A DNA stretch of 64,000 nt from Pseudomonas monsensis (GTDB lineage Bacteria > Pseudomonadota > Gammaproteobacteria > Pseudomonadales > Pseudomonadaceae): positions 62,001 through 126,000 of the forward strand of contig NZ_CP077087.1 in assembly GCF_014268495.2 (NCBI RefSeq), in the 5' to 3' direction. Numbering within the stretch: position 1 is the stretch's first letter; each line of letters starts with the position of its first letter. Of this stretch, positions 25,123 through 33,455 are shown one piece after another. The notes under the pieces were generated by a model. That model worked only from the letters and a program-made list of their open reading frames with translations. It did no database searches and was not told the DNA's origin. Made by a program: the position numbers and the translations under genes.

Positions 25123-25484
25123 TTCACTGCCGCCGAACTCAGATCCAGAACTGTTCCGTCTTGCAGATAGACGACATCGCCGCCGTCATAGCCCAGCAGA
25201 TCCTGACTCTTGAATGTATCGCCCTGTTTAACGGCGTGCTTTACCCAGCCCTCAGCCCAGATATCTCCACTCTCGTAGCGAATTTCTATGTAGTAGGCGG
25301 GAGGGTCGGATTTAGTGATTTCAAAAAAAACTCCACCGTCCTGCGCACCACTCCAGTAAGCGTTTGGATGATCTTTCAAGGTCAATACCTTTCCGTCAGA
25401 ACGCTCAAGCAGCGAATAAGCTGCAATCACCAACACGAACGCCAATGTAATTATGGAAATAAAAGCCCACTTCAATACCTTCAC
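25119..25484 (-). CDS. Membrane-anchored periplasmic protein, candidate immunity
   Basis: A 121-residue protein with an N-terminal membrane anchor (residues 5-26, WAFISIITLAFVLVIAAYSL) and a beta-rich periplasmic part. It begins with GTG at 25484, overlapping the effector stop (GTGA), with GGAG nine bases upstream inside the effector gene. A periplasm-facing protein directly after a predicted cell-wall-type hydrolase fits an immunity role. No family recognised; role inferred. Confidence 0.65.
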   Translation of the reverse strand: MKVLKWAFISIITLAFVLVIAAYSLLERSDGKVLTLKDHPNAYWSGAQDGGVFFEITKSDPPAYYIEIRYESGDIWAEGWVKHAVKQGDTFKSQDLLGYDGGDVVYLQDGTVLDLSSAAVK

Positions 25485-26158
25485 TTGGTTATCTCCAACG
25501 TGTCGGTCGCGAAAATGTAATCAAGGTCTGGCTCGCTGAATTGAAACTGGGCCATGTAGGCGCTTGGTACGACAACTCGTGTTCGGAAAGGAATGGAGAA
25601 TCCCACCGCCTCTGCCAAGTCAGTCGCAAACGTTACGCAGTTATGATTTCCAAGATCGTATTCCTGTCGTTTGCCGTCTGCGTTTTCTGCCTCCTTCGCC
25701 TTCAACCAGGCAAGTGCTTGATCGTAGACATGCCCCCTCAAAACAACGCCCGTGATATTCCCGGATTGACCGTGCTCGGTCGCGATGTGCCTTAAGGTTT
25801 TCTTCAGAGACGACTCTGTGATTGCTCCACTCTTCAGTACAACGTCTGGAATCCGACCAACACGCACCCGCCCTGCGGGCCCAGGGCCCGGATATCGGCC
25901 ATATTCATAATATTTTGACTGACCCGTTTTACCGTTAATGACAAGAACCCCCGCATGTCCGAGATAGGGGGCCTTACCTCCAGGTATTTCGATCTTCTTG
26001 CCAAAAAAGGTCGTCTGATAACCGTCGATGTGGATTTTGTAATCCGGGAAAACAAGTGGAATAACGTAGTCGTCGTCACCGACCAAATAGACTTGAACAG
26101 GTGCCACATCAGATGCAGGTGTGGTGACAACAGTCGTGACTTGAGCCGCTTGCCCCAT
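25481..26158 (-). CDS. Predicted T6SS effector, permuted NlpC/P60-like cysteine hydrolase
   Basis: A 225-residue protein without signal peptide. The His comes first (YLGHAGVLVI, His68, followed by KYYEYGRY at 82-89) and the Cys comes late (GNHNCVTFATDLAEAVG, Cys174). That His-before-Cys order is typical of circularly permuted NlpC/P60-LRAT-like papain folds. Such enzymes cut peptidoglycan peptides or act on lipids and acyl groups. ATG at 26158 follows GGAG and lies one base after the PAAR gene stop, so delivery on that PAAR tip is likely. An upstream extension of the frame overlaps the PAAR gene and is rejected. Substrate not determinable from sequence. Confidence 0.65.
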   Translation of the reverse strand: MGQAAQVTTVVTTPASDVAPVQVYLVGDDDYVIPLVFPDYKIHIDGYQTTFFGKKIEIPGGKAPYLGHAGVLVINGKTGQSKYYEYGRYPGPGPAGRVRVGRIPDVVLKSGAITESSLKKTLRHIATEHGQSGNITGVVLRGHVYDQALAWLKAKEAENADGKRQEYDLGNHNCVTFATDLAEAVGFSIPFRTRVVVPSAYMAQFQFSEPDLDYIFATDTLEITK

Positions 26159-26159
26159 C

Positions 26160-26684
26160 TCATTCTCCTCGCAAAAGCCAGTTCGGCTTGGCAGCGAACT
26201 GGACACTTTGTGACTGAGCCTTTTTTCCCAGGGACATAGACAGGCCGGCCTCGTCGGTAACGCCTTCCACCTGCGAGCCATCCTCTAGGGTCGCGATATA
26301 AGAAACGTTTTTTAGTGGAGCGCCGGAAGCCGAGTCCAAAAGCAGGACTCGAACATCGAATCCGAAAATATTCAGCGGTACCGGCGGCACAAACGGCGCG
26401 GGCGAATGCGAATTCCCGATAATCACCGTCCCGGAACCTGCCGTGACCTTGTTGCCGTGAGCACCAACCGAACCTACGGTCGCAGCCGGTTTGCCGTTGA
26501 TCAACACGGTTGTCGCAAGATCGCCGACCATCGCACCACCACACGCCGAGGCATCGCCCTGGCGGGCGGCCGCGAGGCCGTCGAAGAACACGTCGCCGGA
26601 ACCGGCGGCGATCGGGTTGGTACCGTGGCCAGGAAGGGGGCAAGCGGTGGGGTCGGATACGCGTGCTGCGGGTTTGCCAGACAT
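26160..26684 (-). CDS. PAAR spike-tip protein with C-terminal extension
   Basis: A 174-residue protein. Residues 1-92 are a PAAR domain (MSGKPAARVSDPTACPLPGH; VLINGKPAATVGSVGAHGNK) with candidate zinc ligands Cys15, His20, Cys48 and His76. Residues about 93-174 (FDVRVLLLDSASGAPLKNV; LEDGSQVEGVTDEAGLSMSL) resemble a transthyretin-like beta domain and could bind the next gene's product. It lies 11 bases after tssE within the core operon, an unusual place for cargo. Confidence 0.88.
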   Translation of the reverse strand: MSGKPAARVSDPTACPLPGHGTNPIAAGSGDVFFDGLAAARQGDASACGGAMVGDLATTVLINGKPAATVGSVGAHGNKVTAGSGTVIIGNSHSPAPFVPPVPLNIFGFDVRVLLLDSASGAPLKNVSYIATLEDGSQVEGVTDEAGLSMSLGKKAQSQSVQFAAKPNWLLRGE

Positions 26685-26695
26685 CGGGGATCTCC

Positions 26696-27103
26696 TTAGG
26701 TGACCTTCACTTGTCCGCTGCCATCCAGGCGCGCGGAAAAACTGACCTGACGCTTGAACCCTTCAACTTCCAGCAGGCCTTCGATGCTGAAGGCGAGGCG
26801 AAGCTGATCGTGGTCACGCGGCAGGGAAATGACACGCACGTTGCTCAGGCGCGGCTCGTAGGCTTCGATGAAGCTTTCGATGGCCAGGCGGGCCTGACTC
26901 AGGGAGTCGTGCAGGCTCAGACGCATGTCATTGAGATCGGGCAACCCGTAGTCGGACAGCGTTTGCACGCTGCCGGCCCGGGTGCTGAGCATTTTGGCCA
27001 GATGGGCAGCCACCGACGCCATGGCCGAAGCCTCGAGGCTCCTGCCCTTGCGCTGTTCCGCATCGCCATTGAGGCGTTCGAAAAGACTGCCGTATCCGTC
27101 CAT
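26696..27103 (-). CDS. tssE: TssE, T6SS baseplate (gp25-like)
   Basis: A 135-residue gp25-like protein with SLFERLNGD at the start, TLSDYGLPDLNDM and IEAYEPRLSNVRVI, the conserved EPR region that seeds sheath polymerisation. It starts nine bases after the tssC stop. Confidence 0.96.
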   Translation of the reverse strand: MDGYGSLFERLNGDAEQRKGRSLEASAMASVAAHLAKMLSTRAGSVQTLSDYGLPDLNDMRLSLHDSLSQARLAIESFIEAYEPRLSNVRVISLPRDHDQLRLAFSIEGLLEVEGFKRQVSFSARLDGSGQVKVT

Positions 27104-27112
27104 GAGTCGCTC

Positions 27113-28588
27113 TTACTCTTTGTCCAGCTTGCCAACCAGCGACAGGGTGAAATCGGCACCCATGTACTTGAAGTGCGGACGCACGTTCAAGCTCACGCGG
27201 TACCAGCCCGGCTCGCCTTCAACGTCGCTGACGATCACTTGCGCAGCGCGCAGCGGACGACGGCCACGCACTTCGGCGCTCGGGTTTTCCTGGTCGGCGA
27301 CGTACTGGCGAATCCACTTGTTCAGTTCCAGCTCGAGGTCGGTACGTTCTTTCCACGAACCGAGTTGCTCGCGCTGCAGCACTTTCAGGTAGTGAGCCAG
27401 GCGGTTGACGATCATCATGTACGGCAGTTGGGTGCCGAGCTTGTAGTTCAGCTCTGCCGCCTTGCCTTCTGCGCTGATGCCGAAGAACTTCGGCTTCTGC
27501 ACCGAGCTTGCGGAGAAGAACGCCGCGTTGTCGGAGCCTTTGCGCATGGTCAGGGAGATGAAGCCTTCCTCGGCCAGTTCGTATTCACGACGGTCGGAAA
27601 CCAGAACCTCGGTAGGGATCTTGGTTTCGATTTCGCCCATGCTTTCGAAATGGTGCAACGGCAGGTCTTCAACCGCGCCACCGCTCTGTGGGCCGATGAT
27701 GTTCGGGCACCAGCGGAATTTGGCGAAGCTGTCGGTCAGCTTGGTGCCGAACGCGAAAGCGGTGTTGCCCCACAGGTAGTGCTCGTGGCTGTTGGCAACG
27801 GTTTCCTTGTACACGAACGATTTGACCGGGTTTTCTTCCGGATCGTACGGGTTACGCAGCAGGAAACGCGGCACGGTCAGGCCAACGTAACGGGAGTCTT
27901 CCGAAGTACGGAAGCTCTGCCATTTGGCGAATTGCGGGCCTTCGAAGTGGTCTTTCAGATCTTTCAGATCCGGCAGGCCGGTGAAGCTTTCCAGACCGAA
28001 GAATTTCGGACCGGCCGCGGCGATGAACGGCGCGTGGGACATGCAGGATACGCTGGCCACGTATTGCATCAGTTTCACGTCCGGCGAGCTTGGGGACATG
28101 AAGTAGTTGGCGATGATCGCGCCAACCGGCTGACCACCGAACTGGCCGTATTCAGCGGTGTAGATGTGCTTGTACAGGCCCGACTGCATGACTTCCGGCG
28201 AATCTTCGAAATCGTCCAGCAGGTCTTCTTTGGAGACGTTGAGGATTTCGATCTTGATGTTTTCGCGGAAGTTGGTGCGGTCGACCAGCAACTGCAGACC
28301 ACGCCACGACGATTCCAGGGCCTGGAAATCCGGGTGGTGGAGGATTTCGTCCATCTGACGGCTGAGCTTGGCGTCGATCTCGGCGATCATGCGGTCAACC
28401 ATGGCTTTCTTGACCGGCTCACCGTTGTTCTGCGGCTTGAGCAGCTCTTCGATGAACGCCGACACGCCACGCTTGGCGATGTCGTAGGCTTCGTCGTCCG
28501 GGGTCAGACGGGTTTCGGCGATGATGCTGTCGAGAATGCTGTACTCGCCGTTGTCGGCGCTTTTCTCTTGTGCTGCGCTAGTGCTCAT
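27113..28588 (-). CDS. tssC: TssC, T6SS contractile sheath large subunit
   Basis: A 491-residue TssC with the typical LESSWRGLQLLVDRTNFREN, GQFGGQPVGAIIANYF and C-terminal region ending SLVGKLDKE. Polymerises with TssB into the contractile sheath. The N-terminal segment (about 1-40) is the ClpV contact in contracted sheaths. Confidence 0.98.
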   Translation of the reverse strand: MSTSAAQEKSADNGEYSILDSIIAETRLTPDDEAYDIAKRGVSAFIEELLKPQNNGEPVKKAMVDRMIAEIDAKLSRQMDEILHHPDFQALESSWRGLQLLVDRTNFRENIKIEILNVSKEDLLDDFEDSPEVMQSGLYKHIYTAEYGQFGGQPVGAIIANYFMSPSSPDVKLMQYVASVSCMSHAPFIAAAGPKFFGLESFTGLPDLKDLKDHFEGPQFAKWQSFRTSEDSRYVGLTVPRFLLRNPYDPEENPVKSFVYKETVANSHEHYLWGNTAFAFGTKLTDSFAKFRWCPNIIGPQSGGAVEDLPLHHFESMGEIETKIPTEVLVSDRREYELAEEGFISLTMRKGSDNAAFFSASSVQKPKFFGISAEGKAAELNYKLGTQLPYMMIVNRLAHYLKVLQREQLGSWKERTDLELELNKWIRQYVADQENPSAEVRGRRPLRAAQVIVSDVEGEPGWYRVSLNVRPHFKYMGADFTLSLVGKLDKE

Positions 28589-28616
28589 TGTGTTGGCTTC
28601 CTTGGCTGCTGGGTTC

Positions 28617-29120
28617 TCAGGCGTCCGGGGCTGCGGCGTTCAGGCCCAGCTCACCGAGTACGCGACCGCGGGATTCGTCGTCGGCGAGCACGCCTTCGAT
28701 CGCTTTACGGAACGCAGGTGCGTTACCCAGCGGGCCTTTGAGGGCCACCAGCGCATCGCGCAGTTCCATCAGTTTTTTCAGCTCAGGCACTTGCTCGACC
28801 AGGCTGGCCGGGTTGAAGTCCTTCATCGAATTGACGCGCAGTTGCACAGCCAGCTCGTCGGCCTCGCCATCTTCCTGCAGACGGTTCGGCACGCTCAGCG
28901 TCAGACCCAGTTCTTGCTTGGCCAACACTTCGTCGAAGGTCATCTTGTCGATGCTGATCGGCTTGCGATCCTCGATTTTGCGATCGTCCTTGCGGTGGGT
29001 GTAGTCACCGATTGCCAGTAGTTTCAGCGGCAGTTCAATCTCTTCCTGAGCACCGCCGGTGGCGGGTTTGAAGGTGACGTTGATGCGTTCCTTGGGGGCT
29101 ACCGAGCCTTCTTTGGCCAT
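28617..29120 (-). CDS. tssB: TssB, T6SS contractile sheath small subunit
   Basis: A 167-residue TssB beginning MAKEGSVAPKERINVTFKPA. The start at 29120 is the only one giving the normal N-terminus; the longer open frame upstream enters the end of tssA. It contains ELPLKLLAIGDYT and VNSMKDFNPASLVEQVPEL, both diagnostic. A 28-base gap precedes tssC. Confidence 0.97.
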   Translation of the reverse strand: MAKEGSVAPKERINVTFKPATGGAQEEIELPLKLLAIGDYTHRKDDRKIEDRKPISIDKMTFDEVLAKQELGLTLSVPNRLQEDGEADELAVQLRVNSMKDFNPASLVEQVPELKKLMELRDALVALKGPLGNAPAFRKAIEGVLADDESRGRVLGELGLNAAAPDA

Positions 29121-29152
29121 GGCTTTTCTCCTTGCGGTTGTGGCCCTGGGGC

Positions 29153-30715
29153 CTATTCGAGTACCACTTCGAGGTCGAGGTGGCACAGCCTGCGATAAAT
29201 CTCTTCCTTGCGTTCACGCACTGCATGGTTCTGCGGCAACAACTCGCAGCAACTGTGCAGCAGGTGCAGCACTTCCAATGCAAGATCGGGCTCCCAGGCG
29301 TGCAGGCCTGAGTCCTGTAATGTCTGATCGAGGGTTTCGAGCTGGTTCTTGGCCAGTTCGTACTTCTTGGCCATGAAGCACAGGCGCGCGAGGGCGAACT
29401 GCCAGAAGAAGCGCTCGCGACCACCGTGGGCCGACTGCAAACCCTGCTTGAGGATCTGCACGGCCGGTTTCAGGCCTTCCTTGCGCAGCAGTGGCAACAC
29501 TTCCTCAAGGGCCTTTTCCCAGGCGGGCTGGGTTTCGACGTTTTCGCTTTCGACCTTGCGCGGCGCACTGGCGCTTTGCAGGTGCGGCATGACGTTGGCG
29601 GCGATCCACGCCCGGGTGGACGGATCGGCAAACGGCGCGCCGTCATGGAAGCGCAACTCGACAATGCCGGGCAGGCGCTGAATCAAAAGCGCGAAGTGGA
29701 TTTCCACTTCGCGCATGGCCAACTCGGCGTTGAGGTTCTGGAGACATTCCCAGACCATCCTCTGGCCATCGAACCAGAACGGCGCCTTCGCCAGGCTCGC
29801 CTCCAGTTCCACCAGCAGGTCGGCGTATTTGCCCTGATCGAAACGGTCCTGATAGAGCTTGAGTTTCTCCAGCGGCAGGCCGCGCAACACGGTGATCTGC
29901 TCGGCGTTGCGCTCGGGTACCGCGTCGATGGTCATCCACAGCAGTGTGCGATTCAGGCGCAGGGCGCGCAGGTCGGTGGCCTTCTGCTTGAGCCACCAGG
30001 CACACAACGGGCGGGCACTTTCCTGCTGGGCGCGCAAGGCTTTGTGTGCCTCGCGCTCGTTGTCGATCGGCGCGCCGGGCGTCAGCAACTGGCTCGCAGC
30101 CTGCTTGACCTGCGCCACCGCCGCGCCCACCACGCCGGGGGCCGGCTGATTGTCAGCGGCGCGCTGGATCATGGTTTTCAGACGACGGGAGATCGGCAGC
30201 AGCAGCGGCGCATCATCGCCCAGATGTTCAGCGCAGGCCGCTTCGAGACCGGACAGGTGCTCGGAGAGCTGCCGGAACATCGGCAACTGCTCTTTGATCG
30301 CAATGTTTTCAGTGATGACCTGCTCGAGACGCGGCACCAGCCAGCCGATGGCGGCGGCACGGGTACGGGGTTTGAGCGGGTGAACGTCGGCCCAGTTGTT
30401 TTCCGACAGGTGGTGCAGCAAACCGAGGCCCGCCAGCAGCCCGGGGAAGGACTCGCGCTGGTACAGCGACCAGGTCAGCCAGGCACCAACCCGCAAGTCC
30501 TTGGACTGGGTGCGCAGGAGACTTTCGCTGTTTTCACGGATTTTCAGCCAGTCGATCTGCCCGCTCTCGTGCATCGACGAAGCTTTGGCCAGCTCGCTTT
30601 CCAGGGCCTCGAATTCGCTCGAAAAACGAACGTCTTCGCCCGCGAAATTCTCTTTGGAAACAGAGACTTTTGCGAGTTCGAGGTAATGGGCGGAAAGTTT
30701 GCTTGAGTAGGACAT
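29153..30715 (-). CDS. tssA: TssA, T6SS baseplate/cap protein
   Basis: A 520-residue TssA with an N-terminal ImpA-type domain (YQRESFPGLLAGLGLLHHLS; NNWADVHPLKPRTRAAAIGW) and a C-terminal VasJ-type helical region. ATG at 30715 follows AAAGG. It is the first gene of the long minus-strand operon; the 715-base region upstream should hold its promoter. Confidence 0.95.
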   Translation of the reverse strand: MSYSSKLSAHYLELAKVSVSKENFAGEDVRFSSEFEALESELAKASSMHESGQIDWLKIRENSESLLRTQSKDLRVGAWLTWSLYQRESFPGLLAGLGLLHHLSENNWADVHPLKPRTRAAAIGWLVPRLEQVITENIAIKEQLPMFRQLSEHLSGLEAACAEHLGDDAPLLLPISRRLKTMIQRAADNQPAPGVVGAAVAQVKQAASQLLTPGAPIDNEREAHKALRAQQESARPLCAWWLKQKATDLRALRLNRTLLWMTIDAVPERNAEQITVLRGLPLEKLKLYQDRFDQGKYADLLVELEASLAKAPFWFDGQRMVWECLQNLNAELAMREVEIHFALLIQRLPGIVELRFHDGAPFADPSTRAWIAANVMPHLQSASAPRKVESENVETQPAWEKALEEVLPLLRKEGLKPAVQILKQGLQSAHGGRERFFWQFALARLCFMAKKYELAKNQLETLDQTLQDSGLHAWEPDLALEVLHLLHSCCELLPQNHAVRERKEEIYRRLCHLDLEVVLE

Positions 30716-31430
30716 CCATGGCCTTTAATTAGGATTACAGTCATGCGCCTATTGGAGTTGCCACGGCGCTGGACAGTATCGAAGAGCGGTGAAGCGACTC
30801 ATCCAATTGAGATGTGCTCTTTCAAGTGGGCGCATCGTAATCACTATGATGGCCACTAGCAAGCATCCGATTAAACAACAAGACGAAGTGTTCATTGAGG
30901 CGTGTAAGAGATTGCCCTATATCCGACAGGGGAATCCCTGATAGCGATTTATATGGCCTGCATTCGCCACACCCCTTCAGAACCCTTGATCCAGAGCGGC
31001 CCGCTCGAACTTGACCGTATCGGCCCGAACGCCCGTTCCATAACAGGGCGGCAAGCATGACAACTCTCGAAAAAAATAGAAGTAGGACTCTTCCGAAAAA
31101 CGCAGATTTTTCTAAATATTTTTTTCGCGGACAACGCCAAACAAAAAAAGTGCCATCAATTTGATGGCAGTTCATATTCCTGAAACTTATACGGAACTGC
31201 TGAACACTGTACATCCGTACCAACTCAATAATTATTGAAGTGTTTCCCTACAGTCTTTTCCTTCAATTCTGCCCGCACTTTTACACCCGGAATACTCTGA
31301 CAAACCTCAGGGATACTTCTTACATCAATTTATTTCCTGCATTGCTAGCTTGCCTTGGCAAATTCTTTCGCGTGGCGATCAGGGACGATCGAACACCGCG
31401 CATCGACTCACCTTGCTTAAGGACAAGCGT
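30716..31430. promoter_or_regulatory. Divergent intergenic region between tssA and the vgrG cargo operon
   Basis: 715 bases with no convincing gene, and AT-rich between about 31060 and 31350. It must contain promoters for both divergent operons. A terminator-like hairpin is at 31142-31169 and a palindrome CAATAATTATTG lies near 31226-31237. No fully canonical sigma54 element (GG-N10-GC) was found by eye on either strand, although the cluster encodes a sigma54 activator. A 133-codon frame on the minus strand (30822-31223) crosses the hairpin and is not believed. Confidence 0.5.
31142..31169 (-). terminator. Terminator-like hairpin far upstream of tssA
   Basis: On the minus strand, TGCCATCAAATTGATGGCA is a 9-base inverted repeat followed by CTTTTTTTG, a textbook intrinsic terminator. 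No protein gene ends here, so it would close an unannotated minus-strand RNA starting within 31170-31430, or act as an attenuator in a long tssA leader. Confidence 0.6.
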
Positions 31431-33455
31431 ATGTTCAGCACGGGCAGTTGCGCGCCTTTTACCCTGCAAATTCCCGGAATTCGCCATGATTTTCAGGTAC
31501 TGGCATTCGATGGCACTGAAGCTATCAGTCAGCTTTATTCCATCCGCATAGAACTGGTCAGCGAGTATCCGCACCTCGATCTGGAGCGACTGCTCAGTCA
31601 ACCGGCATTCCTGCAGTTCGGCCACAACGGCGAAGGCATTCACGGGCGTATCGAAGAGGTGATGCTCGGGGAATCCGGAAAACGCCTGACCCGCTATGCA
31701 CTCACGCTGGTGCCAGCGTTGCACTATTTGCAGTTCAGCTACGACCAGCGGATTTTCCAGAAGCTGACGGTGCCGCAAATCATTGCGCAAGTGCTCCAGC
31801 GTCATGGCATCCAGTCCGACGTCTTCACCTTCAACGTCGCGCTCAATCCGGAGCGTGAGTACTGCACGCAGTATGACGAAAGCGATTTCGCGTTCATTCA
31901 GCGTCTGTGCGCCGAAGACGGAATTGCGTGGCATCACCAGCATTCGCCAGATCGGCATTTGCTGGTGTTCACCGACAGTCAGGTGTTCTTCCCGACACTG
32001 GGTCCGACGCCTTTTCAGGCCGACAGCGGCATGGTCGCGGAACACCCGGTGGTCAATGAACTGACCCTGCGCTTCAACACTCGCACCACCACCGTCACCC
32101 GCCGCGACTATGACTTGAGGCGACCCAACCTGTTGCTTGAAAGTCGTTTCACTGCCGAATTCACACCCGAGCTTGAGGACTATCGCTACCCGCTGCTGAT
32201 GACGTCGGAAAAACACGGCAGACAACTGGCACGTCAGGCACTGGAGCGGCACCGCCGCGACTATTTATTGATCGAAGGCAAAAGCAATCAAAGCACCTTG
32301 CGCAGCGGCTACCTGTTCGACCTGACCGAACACCCGCGCCAGGACTGCAACGAGCTGTGGCTACTGGCAAGTCTTCATCATGAAGGAAGGCAGCCGCAGT
32401 CACTTGAAGAAGCAGGCAGCAATGACGCCCCACCCGCCGACGGTTTCACCCAAGGTTATCGCAACACCTTCACGGCCATGCCGGCGGAGGTGTCTTACCG
32501 CCCTTCTCTGCCGCCGCGCAAGCCGCTGCTGGTCTGCCAGACCGCGCGCGTCACCGGCCCTGCTGGCGAGGACATTTTTTGCGACGAGTACGGCAGAGTT
32601 CGCGTGGAGTTCCCATGGGATCGCGCCGAACTCGGCAGCGAAAAAAGCAGTTGCTGGATCCGTGTTGCATCCAGTTGGGCGGGTGAAGGTTTTGGCGCGG
32701 TAACCATTCCGCGGATTGGCATGGAAGTGGTCGTGACCTTTCAGGACGGCGACCCGGACAAACCGCTGATCACCGGTTGCGTGCCCAACAAGGTCACCTC
32801 AGTCGCCCATCAACTGCCCGAACACAAGACCCGAACGGTATTGCGCAGCCAAAGCTCGCCGCGCAATGGCGGCTACAACGAGTTGTCGATCGAAGACCGT
32901 GCCGGCAGGGAAAAAATCTACCTGCGCGCCGAGCGCGACATCGAGCAACTGATCCTCAACGACAGTCGCAGCGTGATCGGTCATGACCGCTTCGAACAGA
33001 CGGGCAACGACAGCACCACCCTGATCGAGGGCAAGGCGCTGCGCACCCACCAAGGCGTGCGCAGCACGGTGATAAACGCCGATGATTTGCTCACGGTCAG
33101 TGGCACCAGCAGTCAGTCGGTCGGGGCACTGGTGATTCAGGCCGGTGAACAGGCACATGTGAGCGCCAGCAACGTGGTGATTGATGCCGGCATGAGCCTG
33201 ACGTTGACGGCCGGCGGGCATCACCTCGTGATCAACGCTGCGGGGATTTTCAGTAGCGTGCCCATCGTCGAGGGCGGTGCGCCCATGCCAGGGATCACGC
33301 CGTTGCAGCCATTGCAGGCTGAAGCCCGCCAAGCCATCCCCGCCATCGCCACCCCGCCGTCCATCCTCAGCGACGCCCGTCAGCAGGCGGCCGACTATTG
33401 CCCGCTCTGCGAGGCCTGTCTGGCTGGCCAGTGCAGCCTTGGAGAAGTCGCATGA
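31431..33455 (+). CDS. vgrG: VgrG spike protein (TssI), second copy
   Basis: A 674-residue VgrG, start ATG 31431 after AAGGA. gp27/gp5 core motifs are present (DEYGRVRVEFPWDR; SSWAGEGFGAVTIPRIGMEV; GGYNELSIEDRAGREKIYLR). It lacks the TTR-like extension of the other VgrG here and ends instead in a cysteine-rich tail (YCPLCEACLAGQC). The next gene, a DUF4123 adaptor, overlaps its stop (ATGA), as is usual where the adaptor loads cargo onto the VgrG tip. Confidence 0.95.
   Translation: MFSTGSCAPFTLQIPGIRHDFQVLAFDGTEAISQLYSIRIELVSEYPHLDLERLLSQPAFLQFGHNGEGIHGRIEEVMLGESGKRLTRYALTLVPALHYLQFSYDQRIFQKLTVPQIIAQVLQRHGIQSDVFTFNVALNPEREYCTQYDESDFAFIQRLCAEDGIAWHHQHSPDRHLLVFTDSQVFFPTLGPTPFQADSGMVAEHPVVNELTLRFNTRTTTVTRRDYDLRRPNLLLESRFTAEFTPELEDYRYPLLMTSEKHGRQLARQALERHRRDYLLIEGKSNQSTLRSGYLFDLTEHPRQDCNELWLLASLHHEGRQPQSLEEAGSNDAPPADGFTQGYRNTFTAMPAEVSYRPSLPPRKPLLVCQTARVTGPAGEDIFCDEYGRVRVEFPWDRAELGSEKSSCWIRVASSWAGEGFGAVTIPRIGMEVVVTFQDGDPDKPLITGCVPNKVTSVAHQLPEHKTRTVLRSQSSPRNGGYNELSIEDRAGREKIYLRAERDIEQLILNDSRSVIGHDRFEQTGNDSTTLIEGKALRTHQGVRSTVINADDLLTVSGTSSQSVGALVIQAGEQAHVSASNVVIDAGMSLTLTAGGHHLVINAAGIFSSVPIVEGGAPMPGITPLQPLQAEARQAIPAIATPPSILSDARQQAADYCPLCEACLAGQCSLGEVA

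Noticed and set aside
31140..31156. Possible sigma54 promoter for tssA on the minus strand (TGGCAC-N5-TTGT)
   Set aside because: The -12 element ends GT, not GC, and the TGGCA is one arm of the terminator stem, which explains it better.
30822..31223. 133-codon minus-strand frame upstream of tssA
   Set aside because: It runs through a terminator hairpin and AT-rich promoter sequence, and no protein-like motif is present.
31355..31371. Possible sigma54 promoter before the second vgrG (TTGGCA...TCGC)
   Set aside because: The GG and GC dinucleotides are one base too far apart and the -12 element reads TTTCGC.
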